Counted from the first letter of the stretch, positions 7,657 to 14,414 are shown. The stretch: DNA of 19,772 nt from Shimia_B sp039198835 (GCA_039198835.1 JBCCTH010000025.1:1-19772); one strand, 5' to 3'. The notes: a model not told the origin generated them from the sequence alone. A program made the numbers and translations.

Positions 7657-7683
7657 GGCCGCTCTCCCCGGGGGCGGCCTTTT
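7657..7683 (+). terminator. Intrinsic terminator after ccr
   Basis: GGCCGC (7657-7662) pairs with GCGGCC (7674-7679) around a G/C-rich loop, followed directly by four T residues. It begins 26 bases after the ccr stop, which is a normal place for a rho-independent terminator. The T-run is short. Confidence 0.65.
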
Positions 7684-7788
7684 GAGTCTCGCCATAGCTT
7701 TTCAGCCGCTTATCGTTTTCCTCTCTCGCGGTTTCTGGGGAGAAAAAAAGCGCGAGTGTTAAGAAAAATCCGTAGATGTTATGCTTGT

Positions 7789-7805
7789 ATTAACTTTCTG
7801 TTAAT
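7789..7805. promoter_or_regulatory. CtrA box (TTAA-N7-TTAA) upstream of the luxR region
   Basis: Positions 7790-7793 and 7801-7804 are both TTAA with exactly seven bases between, which is the full CtrA half-site spacing. The element also forms a perfect inverted repeat, ATTAAC-N5-GTTAAT. It ends 21 bases before the ATG at 7826, inside the only A+T-rich stretch of this spacer. Because the start codon is so close, a bound CtrA might block RNA polymerase or translation leader synthesis rather than activate. The effect cannot be decided from sequence. Confidence 0.55.
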
Positions 7806-7825
7806 CTTCCCTAACGAGGCTGCCC

Positions 7826-8065
7826 ATGGACAAGACGTGGATTGTAGATGTCTTGGGTGATCTCCAGGTTTTTGCGCTGAAGAACGATCTTCCGCGACTT
7901 GCGCATCAGCTTCAAGAAGCGATGGCCGTGGCCGAGACCGAAGCACCCGAGCGAGAAAAGGGAGCGCACCTTCGGGTGGTGCAAGGCGATGGAGCAACTC
8001 CGAGAGCGCTTTATAGAAAAGCTCGAACAAGCACAGACACTTTCCGACCTTCAGGAGCGCGCTGA
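7826..8065 (+). CDS. Small hypothetical protein overlapping the LuxR-type gene
   Basis: This is a 79-residue ORF of unknown function. The ATG at 7826 has GAGG (7816-7819) six bases upstream, a better ribosome site than that of the following regulator. The first 45 or so residues look like an amphipathic helical domain (MDKTWIVDVLGDLQ onward), and the rest is basic and less ordered. The 3' third overlaps the start of the LuxR-type gene by 77 bases in another frame, so translation may be coupled. Short proteins with a similar beginning precede LuxR genes in some Rhodobacteraceae, as far as I recall. I cannot check that here. Confidence 0.6.
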   Translation: MDKTWIVDVLGDLQVFALKNDLPRLAHQLQEAMAVAETEAPEREKGAHLRVVQGDGATPRALYRKARTSTDTFRPSGAR

Positions 8066-8702
8066 GGCGCTCCGCGACTATTACAAGGTCGATCACATTG
8101 TATATCACTGGGTGTCTTCAAAAGGCGAGCAATATGGCTGCGGCACCTATTCGCGCGAATGGGCCGATCTTTACATCGAGCGCGATTATCTCCGTGTCGA
8201 TCCGGTGGTTATCGGCTGCTATGCGCGCTTCCATCCGGTCGATTGGAAGCGGCTCGACTGGTCGTCAAAACCAGCGCGCGATTTCTTCAAGGCCGCGCAG
8301 CAACACGGCGTCGGCAATCAGGGCTTCTCGATCCCCATTCGCGGGCCCAATGGCCAGTTCGCCCTCTTTACGGTCAACCATTCGTGTGACGATGACACTT
8401 GGCTGAGCTTCTGCGATGCCCATCGCCGCGAACTGATCCTTGTTGCGCATCTCTTCAATCAAAAAGCGCTTGAGTTTGAAGGGATCGCCGAAAAAGGCCC
8501 TCGCAAGAGCCTGTCACCCCGTGAGATTGATGCGATGACCCTCCTCGCGGTGGGCTATAGCCGCGCCCAGGTGGCTGACAGCCTGTCGATCAGCGAGCAC
8601 ACATTGCGCGTCTATATCGAAAGCGCGCGCTTCAAACTGGGCGCGATGAACACGACCCATGCGGTCGCGCGCGCGATGCAGCAGGGATACATCGTCGTCT
8701 AG
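7989..8702 (+). CDS. LuxR-family transcriptional regulator with autoinducer-binding domain
   Basis: This is a predicted N-acyl-homoserine-lactone-type receptor and DNA-binding regulator of 237 residues. The N-terminal autoinducer-binding domain (about 10-160) keeps W58, Y62, D71-P72, W86 and a glycine at 112, in the spacing seen in TraR/LuxR receptors. The C-terminal LuxR helix-turn-helix spans about 173-235 (LSPREIDAM, then SISEHTLRVYIESARFKLGA). I chose the ATG at 7989 because family proteins begin shortly before this helix. The longer frame from 7899 only reads the upstream ORF out of frame. The ribosome site (AAGG) is weak. No luxI-type synthase gene lies in the window, so it may be an orphan receptor. 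The upstream box suggests input from CtrA. Confidence 0.9.
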   Translation: MEQLRERFIEKLEQAQTLSDLQERAEALRDYYKVDHIVYHWVSSKGEQYGCGTYSREWADLYIERDYLRVDPVVIGCYARFHPVDWKRLDWSSKPARDFFKAAQQHGVGNQGFSIPIRGPNGQFALFTVNHSCDDDTWLSFCDAHRRELILVAHLFNQKALEFEGIAEKGPRKSLSPREIDAMTLLAVGYSRAQVADSLSISEHTLRVYIESARFKLGAMNTTHAVARAMQQGYIVV

Positions 8703-8819
8703 CGAAAGCGGGCGCTTCGGGAGCGCTCAGAGGCCCTATCCCCCAAATTTAGGGTGATTGCTTTCTCAGAGCGAAGCTGGTCCCGCTTGCACGGCGCATT
8801 TCTTTTAAGGGAGATTTTC

Positions 8820-9119
8820 ATGAACGCGTTTTCAATCTTCACAGCCGCCGCGCTCGCTTTTTCTGTTGGGGCTCTTGCCAGCCCCTCATTGGCCCAAAGC
8901 ATTGAGGCAGAGGCCGCCGCCGCCGGCTTTGAGCTGCCCGACATCGCCCCGACCGGCCCCAATCAAATGGAGCAACGCCTTGCAGACGGATATCGCATTT
9001 TTGCGGTAACGGCGGGCACCAATGCGTCTTCCGCTTCGGTCTATCATTTGATGAAGGGCACAGACGTTATCCGGTGCTTTTTGCCCCATGCCCAACCAAA
9101 CAGGGTCAGGTGCCCTTAG
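8820..9119 (+). CDS. Small exported protein of unknown function
   Basis: The product is a 99-residue protein. The ATG at 8820 has GGGAG six bases upstream; an earlier in-frame ATG at 8754 would put an unlikely extension before the signal sequence. The N-terminus is a typical Sec signal peptide (hydrophobic core about 6-20, with a cleavage site after SLA near residue 25). The mature part is about 74 residues. It includes two cysteines near the C-terminus (86 and 98) that could form a disulfide in the periplasm. No family was recognised. It stands alone between the regulator and the Fe-S gene. Confidence 0.7.
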   Translation: MNAFSIFTAAALAFSVGALASPSLAQSIEAEAAAAGFELPDIAPTGPNQMEQRLADGYRIFAVTAGTNASSASVYHLMKGTDVIRCFLPHAQPNRVRCP

Positions 9120-9175
9120 CAGGGCGTTCCGCTCATATGCGTCATTCCTGGGGCGCTTGGCGAAGGGCTTGATGA

Positions 9176-9192
9176 TTTAGAATTGTTCTAAA
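9176..9192. promoter_or_regulatory. Irr-like iron-control element (ICE) upstream of the NifU-domain gene
   Basis: The sequence is a perfect palindrome with arms TTTAGAA and TTCTAAA around three bases. It closely resembles the Irr box (iron control element) of alphaproteobacteria. It lies immediately upstream of a possible -35 (TTGACC, 9196-9201) and a weak -10 (CATATC, 9219-9224) spaced by 17 bases, ahead of a gene for an Fe-S carrier protein. The functional fit strengthens the call. Confidence 0.7.
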
Positions 9193-9195
9193 GTC

Positions 9196-9224
9196 TTGAC
9201 CTCTGCGCGCTTCGTTTGCATATC
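9196..9224 (+). promoter_or_regulatory. Putative sigma-70-type promoter of the NifU-domain operon
   Basis: TTGACC at 9196-9201 matches five of six -35 bases. CATATC at 9219-9224 matches three of six -10 bases. The spacer is 17 bases, and the leader to the ATG at 9258 would be about 25-30 bases. The Irr-like palindrome abuts the upstream edge. Confidence 0.4.
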
Positions 9225-9257
9225 CGGCGAAATGCGAACCGCGCAGGGGAGCCGCCC

Positions 9258-9821
9258 ATGTTCATCCAAACCGAAGCGACGCCGAATCCAGCCACGCTGA
9301 AATTTTTGCCAGGTCAGACCGTCCTTGAGACGGGAACGGCCGATTTCAAGTCGGCGACCGCCGCCGAGGCCTCGCCCCTTGCCGGGCGGATCTTCAACGT
9401 ACCCGGTGTCGAGGCGGTTTTCCTTGGCTATGACTTTGTGACCGTCACCAAGGGCGACGCGTCGGAATGGGATGATATCAAGCCCGCCATCCTCGGCGCG
9501 GTCATGGAGCATTTTCAATCCGGCGATCCGATGTTGTCGGGCGATGACGCGGGCGCGTCGGGCCATGCCGACTTTGAAGGCGAAGACGCTGCCGTGGTCG
9601 GCCAGATCAAGGAGCTGCTCGATACGCGCGTGCGGCCAGCCGTTGCGCAAGATGGCGGCGATATCACATTCCATGGCTTCGAGAGCGGTGTTGTTTATCT
9701 CCACATGCAGGGCGCCTGCGCCGGGTGCCCCTCATCGACCCTCACGTTGAAGATGGGCATCGAAAACCTGCTGCGGCATTACATCCCCGAAGTTTCGGAG
9801 GTGCGCCCGGTTGCCGTCTGA
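9258..9821 (+). CDS. Nfu-type NifU-domain iron-sulfur carrier/scaffold protein
   Basis: This protein would carry or assemble Fe-S clusters for delivery to apoproteins in the cytoplasm. It has 187 residues. An N-terminal Nfu_N domain (about 1-85; MFIQTEATPNPATLKF is the family hallmark) and a C-terminal NifU domain (about 112-184) are joined by an acidic linker. The C-terminal domain carries the cluster-binding CxxC at C154 and C157, within GACAGCPSS. The start at 9258 has a strong AGGGGAG site; the earlier in-frame ATG at 9216 lacks one and would lie at the putative -10. The upstream Irr-like palindrome suggests iron control. The 3' end overlaps the start of the next gene. Confidence 0.95.
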   Translation: MFIQTEATPNPATLKFLPGQTVLETGTADFKSATAAEASPLAGRIFNVPGVEAVFLGYDFVTVTKGDASEWDDIKPAILGAVMEHFQSGDPMLSGDDAGASGHADFEGEDAAVVGQIKELLDTRVRPAVAQDGGDITFHGFESGVVYLHMQGACAGCPSSTLTLKMGIENLLRHYIPEVSEVRPVAV

Positions 9822-10245
9822 TCCGCTCGTCGCGCGCTGCTATTGCGGTGCCACGCGGATCAAGATCGCCGCGCCTGCGCAAGCGGTCACCTATTGCCAC
9901 TGCGCGGATTGCAAGCGTTGGACAGGCAGCCCTCTTCCTGCCTTCGCGGCTTTTTCTGCGGCGGCTTTGAAGAGCGCGAACATCGAGGGTGTTTTGCCTG
10001 AACCCGTGCGCGTTTCAAAGGGCGTCGCGCGGCGAAACTGCCCCAGTTGCGGATCGCCTCTGACCGCCGAGTTCGATTACCTGCCTGGGCAGATCTACGT
10101 GCCTTTGGGGGTCTTCGAAGATGCCACCAGCCTTGCGCCACAGGGCCATGCCCATGCTGCTGCCGCCCTCCCTTGGCTTTGCCTCGAAGATGGCCTCCCG
10201 CGCCACGATGGCAGCGCGCGGGAGACGCTCAACAAAGCCACATGA
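9811..10245 (+). CDS. GFA-family (glutathione-dependent formaldehyde-activating enzyme/CENP-V-like) zinc protein
   Basis: This 144-residue protein is predicted to bind zinc through the cysteine set of the GFA family. The cysteines are C10 and C12 (CxC), C29, C31 and C34 (CxCxxC), and C77 and C80 (CxxC). Members are annotated as glutathione-dependent formaldehyde-activating enzymes, but for most the real reaction is unknown. No ATG fits: the frame begins with TTG at 9811, inside the end of the preceding gene, with GGAGG (9797-9801) upstream. The first zinc cysteine is at residue 10, so a later start would cut the fold. Its stop overlaps the tsaB ATG (ATGA), suggesting translational coupling. 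Confidence 0.85.
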   Translation: MPSDPLVARCYCGATRIKIAAPAQAVTYCHCADCKRWTGSPLPAFAAFSAAALKSANIEGVLPEPVRVSKGVARRNCPSCGSPLTAEFDYLPGQIYVPLGVFEDATSLAPQGHAHAAAALPWLCLEDGLPRHDGSARETLNKAT

Positions 10246-10829
10246 GCGCGATCATAGCCTTTGACACGTCAGGCCCCGAGATCGCCATCGGCGTTATGGC
10301 GGGAGGCAAATCCGACATTCACACCGAGCACCAGCCGCGCGGGCAGGGCGAGGTGCTCTTTGCGCTTTGCGAGCGGCTGATGGCCTCGACCGGGGTGGCT
10401 TGGGAAGATCTCAACGCCATCGGCGTGGGCGTGGGCCCGGGTAATTTCACAGGCATCCGCATCTCTGTCTCGGCGGCGCGCGGGCTTGCGCTCGGTCTTG
10501 CGATCCCCGCGATTGGCATTTCTCGTTTTGAGACGACGGCGCGCCTCGCGCCCGGGCATGGCGCTTACAGTGTCTCGGCCATGGGCGAAAACGTGTATCT
10601 GGCGGAAGGTAGCGCGCTGGGCGCGCCACGCCTCGTTCCCGCGACCGGAGCCGAAGGCGCGGCGGCCGCAGGGGCCTTTGGCGCCACCGAGCACATGCGC
10701 GCCATGCTCGATCTCACGAAAGCGCGGATGCGCGCGCAATCCCCCCTCACTTCGCCGCCGAAGCCGCTCTACATCAAACCCGCCGATGCCGCGCCGCCCC
10801 GCGATGCGCCGCCCTCGATCCTCGATTGA
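10242..10829 (+). CDS. tsaB: tRNA threonylcarbamoyladenosine biosynthesis protein TsaB
   Basis: TsaB is the partner that supports TsaD in making the t6A37 modification of tRNAs that read ANN codons. The 195-residue protein begins MSAIIAFDTSG, as the ASKHA-fold family does. It carries the TsaB hallmark GVGPGNFTGIRI (62-73). Its C-terminal half is short and lacks the metal ligands of TsaD, which agrees with the non-catalytic role of TsaB. The start overlaps the stop of the GFA gene by ATGA. An apparent longer frame upstream only reads the GFA gene out of frame. rimI follows after six bases, the usual neighbourhood. Confidence 0.95.
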   Translation: MSAIIAFDTSGPEIAIGVMAGGKSDIHTEHQPRGQGEVLFALCERLMASTGVAWEDLNAIGVGVGPGNFTGIRISVSAARGLALGLAIPAIGISRFETTARLAPGHGAYSVSAMGENVYLAEGSALGAPRLVPATGAEGAAAAGAFGATEHMRAMLDLTKARMRAQSPLTSPPKPLYIKPADAAPPRDAPPSILD

Positions 10830-10835
10830 TCGGCG

Positions 10836-11276
10836 ATGACACCCCCCAGTGCCCAGCATCTCAACGCGCTCCACATGCGCGCCTTCGGCCAAGCCGGAGC
10901 CCATGGCTGGCGCGAAGCGGATTTCGCCCGCGCCCTGGCCGATGACGCCTATACCTGCCTGACCCAAGGGGCGGGCTATGCTGTCGCGCGGCGGGTGCTC
11001 GACGAAGCCGATCTGATGGTTATCGGCGTGGCACCCGATGCGCGCCGCAAGGGCCAAGGGACAGCGCTCTTGACCGCGCTTGAAAACACCCTCGCGGCGC
11101 GCGGCGTTGCAAAGCTCATGCTCGAAGTGGGCGGGGCCAATGCCGCGGCCCTGGCATTTTACCAGGCGCGCGGGTTTCGCCAGACCGGCCGCCGCGACGG
11201 ATATTATGGCATCGGGGCGCGCGGGACTGGCGGGCTGGGGCATGCCGCGCTCCTCTTTGAGAAGGCGCTCATTTGA
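10836..11276 (+). CDS. rimI: RimI-type GNAT N-acetyltransferase
   Basis: The predicted role is N-terminal acetylation of ribosomal protein S18 or other targets using acetyl-CoA. The 146-residue protein has a GNAT fold. The acetyl-CoA pyrophosphate loop is at about 65-75 (VAPDARRKGQGTALL). The AALAFYQARGF segment (103-113) carries the tyrosine (Y109) that typically acts as general acid in RimI. A RimI-like RRDGYY follows. It starts six bases after tsaB, and tsaB-rimI adjacency is common. The ribosome site is weak, suggesting coupling to tsaB. Other GNAT substrates cannot be excluded. Confidence 0.88.
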   Translation: MTPPSAQHLNALHMRAFGQAGAHGWREADFARALADDAYTCLTQGAGYAVARRVLDEADLMVIGVAPDARRKGQGTALLTALENTLAARGVAKLMLEVGGANAAALAFYQARGFRQTGRRDGYYGIGARGTGGLGHAALLFEKALI

Positions 11277-11320
11277 TGATCACATCCTCCGCTTATGGGC
11301 GGGGTGACGCGAGAATCCGG

Positions 11321-11349
11321 TTGACGGCCCCAGGGCACTGGGCTCGAAT
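11321..11349 (+). promoter_or_regulatory. Putative sigma-70 promoter of the ABC importer operon
   Basis: TTGACG (11321-11326, five of six) and TCGAAT (11344-11349, four of six) are separated by 17 bases, giving a start of transcription near 11356. The spacer contains an inverted repeat, CCCAG-N4-CTGGG (11329-11342), which could be an operator. Confidence 0.45.
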
Positions 11350-11415
11350 GCAATGCAGATCATACGATCAAGGGTGCCAAGCTGCTTTTGGCGCATTCCA
11401 ACATGGGGAAATCAC

Positions 11416-12411
11416 ATGACTGCATTCACCAGACTGCTCGGCGCAACGGCCGCGTTGGCGATCTCGGCATCGGCCGTTGCCGCCGAGCCTGCCATCATCT
11501 TCGATCTGGGCGGCAAGTTCGATAAGTCGTTCAACGAGGCTGCTTTCAACGGGGCAACGCGCTGGGCCGAGGAAACCGGCGAAAGCTTCCGCGAGGTCGA
11601 ACTTCAGAACGAAGCGCAGCGCGAGCAGGCTCTGCGCCGCTTCGCCGAAGCCGGCTCCAACCCCATCGTTATGGCGGGCTTTGCCTTCGGCGGTGCTTTG
11701 GGCGAGGTCGCGCCTGATTATCCTGACACGTCTTTCGTGATTATCGACATGGTCGTTGATGCGCCCAATGTCCGCTCGGTTGTCTATAACGAGCATGAGG
11801 GCTCTTATCTCGTGGGCATGCTGGCGGCGATGGCCTCCGAGAGTGACACGGTGGGCTTTATCGGCGGCATGGATATTCCGCTCATCCGCAAATTCGCCTG
11901 CGGTTACGCGCAGGGCGTGAAAGCCGTGAACCCGGACGCGACCGTGATCGCGAATATGACAGGCACAACGCCCGCCGCATGGAATGACCCGGTGAAGGGC
12001 TCAGAGCTTACCAAGGCACAGATCAGCCAGGGCGCTGACGTGGTTTATGCTGCCGCCGGCGGGACCGGGGTCGGTGTGCTCCAAACCGCCGCTGACGAAG
12101 ACATTCTCTCCATCGGTGTGGACAGCAACCAGAACTATCTCCATCCCGGCGAGGTCCTGACCTCGATGCTCAAGCGCGTGGATAACGCTGTGTTCAACGC
12201 GTTCTCCGACGGCCCGGGCCTTGAGACGGGCTTCAATGTCATGGGTCTCGCGAACGAGGGCGTGGGCTACGCCGTGGACGAGTTCAATGCAGAACTGATC
12301 ACACCGGAGATGACGCAGGTGGTCGAAGCCGCCAAGGTCAAGATCGTCTCGGGCGAGGTCATGGTTCATGACTACACGAGCGACGAGACCTGCCCGGCTC
12401 TGTCGTTCTAA
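11416..12411 (+). CDS. BMP-family periplasmic substrate-binding protein (nucleoside-type ABC importer)
   Basis: This is the solute receptor of the importer encoded downstream, working in the periplasm. The 331-residue protein has a Sec signal peptide (hydrophobic core about 7-20, with cleavage likely after AVAA at residue 23). There is no lipobox cysteine, unlike many BMP/PnrA lipoproteins. The mature part shows the family pattern: DLGGKFDKSFNEAAFNGA near the start, the NEHEGSYLVGMLAA segment, FIGGMDIPLIRKFACGYAQG, and GVDSNQ. BMP proteins typically bind purine nucleosides; the exact ligand here is unknown. I chose the ATG at 11416 for its GGGGAA site and because the signal peptide starts there. 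An ATG at 11353 would add an unlikely 21-residue leader. Confidence 0.93.
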   Translation: MTAFTRLLGATAALAISASAVAAEPAIIFDLGGKFDKSFNEAAFNGATRWAEETGESFREVELQNEAQREQALRRFAEAGSNPIVMAGFAFGGALGEVAPDYPDTSFVIIDMVVDAPNVRSVVYNEHEGSYLVGMLAAMASESDTVGFIGGMDIPLIRKFACGYAQGVKAVNPDATVIANMTGTTPAAWNDPVKGSELTKAQISQGADVVYAAAGGTGVGVLQTAADEDILSIGVDSNQNYLHPGEVLTSMLKRVDNAVFNAFSDGPGLETGFNVMGLANEGVGYAVDEFNAELITPEMTQVVEAAKVKIVSGEVMVHDYTSDETCPALSF

Positions 12412-12449
12412 GCTCACTCACGTGACAAAGCCCGCTCCGGCCTCGCATC

Positions 12450-12479
12450 GGGGCCTCCGCTTTCAGAGCAGGAGGCCCC
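12450..12479 (+). other. Strong intraoperonic stem-loop after the binding-protein gene
   Basis: GGGGCCTCC (12450-12458) pairs perfectly with GGAGGCCCC (12471-12479). Inside it, GCT can pair with AGC, leaving a five-base loop and one bulged A. No T-run follows; a further G/C-rich palindrome (GGGCGCGCCC, 12481-12490) does. Placed between the binding protein and the rest of the operon, it may protect the upstream mRNA or attenuate readthrough, as is known for binding-protein operons. Confidence 0.75.
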
Positions 12480-12516
12480 GGGGCGCGCCCGGGGCGGGTG
12501 AGCGATGGGAGGCGAT

Positions 12517-12876
12517 ATGACATCGTCCGTTGAGACATTCTTCGCCGCTTGGGGCGAGCCCGACGCGGAAAAGCGCGACGCGATGCTGTCTGCCTGCCTG
12601 GCCGATGCCGCCAGCTATTCAGACCCCCGCTCGCAGGGCCGCCTGACAGGGGCAGATATTGCGGCTTATATCGGCCAGTTTTCGGCAAATGCGCCTGGCT
12701 GGGCGGTATCCGTGGAGACCGCTCAGGAGGTCAACGGGTATCAGTGCGTGCGTGTCGTCTTTGGCGGCCAAGGGCCTGATGGCAAGGGAATGGCTCAGCA
12801 CGGGACCTATTTCACCGAGGCCGACGCAGATGGGAAGCTGACGCTCCTCGCAGGCTTCGCGGGAGCCTCAGCATGA
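12517..12876 (+). CDS. SnoaL/NTF2-like protein of unknown function
   Basis: This 119-residue cytoplasmic protein looks like a SnoaL/NTF2-fold family member. It has an N-terminal helix with FFAAWGEPDAEKRDAML, a central segment SYSDPRSQG and LTGADIAAYIGQF, and C-terminal beta strands with the GMAQHGTYF element. These folds can be small enzymes or ligand carriers, and no catalytic set can be assigned. I prefer the ATG at 12517, with GGGAGG four bases upstream, over the one at 12505. The stop overlaps the ATPase ATG (ATGA), so it is translated as part of the importer operon. Its job there is unknown. Confidence 0.75.
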   Translation: MTSSVETFFAAWGEPDAEKRDAMLSACLADAASYSDPRSQGRLTGADIAAYIGQFSANAPGWAVSVETAQEVNGYQCVRVVFGGQGPDGKGMAQHGTYFTEADADGKLTLLAGFAGASA

Positions 12877-14414
12877 CGGCACCTGCCATTGAGCTCAAAG
12901 GCATATCGAAGGCCTTTGGCCCCGTGCAGGCCAACAAAGACATCTCGATTTCTGTCCAGCCCGGTACGATCCATGGGATCATCGGCGAAAACGGCGCTGG
13001 CAAATCAACGCTCATGTCGATCCTTTATGGCTTTTACAAAGCCGATGCGGGCGAGATTTTCATTCGCGGCCAAAAGACCGTCATCCCCGATAGCCAGGCG
13101 GCGATTTCAGCCGGGATCGGCATGGTCTTCCAGCATTTCAAACTGGTCGAGAACTTCACGGTTCTCGAAAACATCATCTTGGGCGCAGAGGATGGCGCGC
13201 TTTTGACACCGTCGCTGGCCAAGGCGCGCAAACTGCTCAAAGAGCTCGCCGAAGATTATGGGCTCAATGTAGACCCTGATGCCCGCGTTGAGACGCTCTC
13301 GGTGGGCTATCAGCAGCGGATCGAAATCCTCAAAGCGCTCTACCGCCAGGCTGATATTCTCATTCTCGACGAACCCACCGGGGTCTTGACGCCTGCTGAG
13401 GCTGATCAGCTTTTCCGCATTCTCGGGCGTCTGCGCGAAGAGGGTAAGACGATCATCCTGATCACGCACAAGCTTCGCGAGATCATGGACATCACCGACA
13501 CGGTGAGCGTCATGCGGCGCGGAGAGATGACCGCCACAGTTAAGACCTCAGAGACCTCGCCCACAGAGCTTGCCGAGCTCATGGTTGGCCGCAAGGTGCT
13601 CTTGCGGGTTGATAAAAAGCCCGCCACTCCGGGCGCGCCGGTTTTGAAGGTGGAAGACCTCCGCGTCGTCGATAAAAAGGGGGTTGAGCGGGTCAAGACC
13701 ATCTCGTTTGAGGTTCGCGCGGGCGAGATCCTTGGCCTCGCGGGCGTTGCCGGAAACGGGCAATCCGAGCTTCTTGAAGTGCTGGGCGGGTATCACCCGG
13801 CGGAGGGGCAGATCATCATGAACAATGAGGCGATTGACCTGAGCGGCGCGCGCTCCGATGGACAATCGCGCCGCCAGCGCGGCATCGCCCACGTGCCCGA
13901 GGATCGCCAACGCGAAGGCCTCATCATGGATTTCATGGCCTGGGAGAATACGGCCTTCGGATATCACAAGGAGGCCTCTTACCGGAACGGCGTTCTCTCA
14001 GACAATGCGGGCATCCGCCAAGACACCGAGGGCAAAATGGAGCGCTTCGATGTGCGCCCCCCGAACCCCAGGCTTTCTGCCAAGAACTTTTCTGGTGGGA
14101 ACCAGCAAAAGATCGTCCTGGCGCGCGAGATCGAACGCAACCCTGACCTGCTCTTGGTCGGGCAACCGACGCGGGGCGTCGATATCGGGGCGATTGAATT
14201 CATCCACCAACAGATCGTGGCGTTGCGCGATCAGGGTAAGGCGATCTTGCTTGTGAGCGTCGAACTTGATGAGATCCTGTCTTTGTCTGACCGGATCGCC
14301 GTGATGTTTGACGGCAAGATCATGGGAGAACGGCTCCCGAGCGAAACCGACGAAAAAGAGCTTGGGCTTTTGATGGCTGGCGTTGTGCCAGGCGATGAGG
14401 GGGCAGCGGCTTGA
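12873..14414 (+). CDS. ABC importer ATP-binding protein with two ATPase domains (nucleoside/CUT2 type)
   Basis: This subunit powers the importer from the cytoplasmic face. The 513-residue protein is a tandem ATPase. Domain 1 is intact: Walker A GENGAGKST (38-46), signature LSVGYQQ (142-148), Walker B ILILDEPT (162-169) and H-loop His199. Domain 2 is degenerate. Its Walker A region reads GVAGNGQSE (291-299) without the Lys-Ser/Thr, its signature FSGGNQQK (406-413) is intact, and its Walker B ends VGQPT rather than DEPT. One good and one degenerate site is normal for the double-domain ATPases of BMP-type nucleoside and CUT2 sugar importers. It overlaps the SnoaL-like gene by four bases. Confidence 0.95.
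   Translation: MTAPAIELKGISKAFGPVQANKDISISVQPGTIHGIIGENGAGKSTLMSILYGFYKADAGEIFIRGQKTVIPDSQAAISAGIGMVFQHFKLVENFTVLENIILGAEDGALLTPSLAKARKLLKELAEDYGLNVDPDARVETLSVGYQQRIEILKALYRQADILILDEPTGVLTPAEADQLFRILGRLREEGKTIILITHKLREIMDITDTVSVMRRGEMTATVKTSETSPTELAELMVGRKVLLRVDKKPATPGAPVLKVEDLRVVDKKGVERVKTISFEVRAGEILGLAGVAGNGQSELLEVLGGYHPAEGQIIMNNEAIDLSGARSDGQSRRQRGIAHVPEDRQREGLIMDFMAWENTAFGYHKEASYRNGVLSDNAGIRQDTEGKMERFDVRPPNPRLSAKNFSGGNQQKIVLAREIERNPDLLLVGQPTRGVDIGAIEFIHQQIVALRDQGKAILLVSVELDEILSLSDRIAVMFDGKIMGERLPSETDEKELGLLMAGVVPGDEGAAA

Noticed and set aside
7899..8702. Longer LuxR protein starting at 7899
   Set aside because: The first 30 residues would be the upstream small ORF read in another frame, with no ribosome site, and they do not look like a LuxR N-terminus.
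8712..8726. Stem-loop GCGCT/AGCGC just after the LuxR-type gene
   Set aside because: The stem is five bases with no T-run, so it is too weak to call a terminator.
10269..11243. 324-codon open frame on the minus strand
   Set aside because: It lies opposite tsaB and rimI, which have clear family motifs. The antisense translation is Arg/Gly/His-rich and shows no recognisable domain, a usual shadow in high-G+C DNA.
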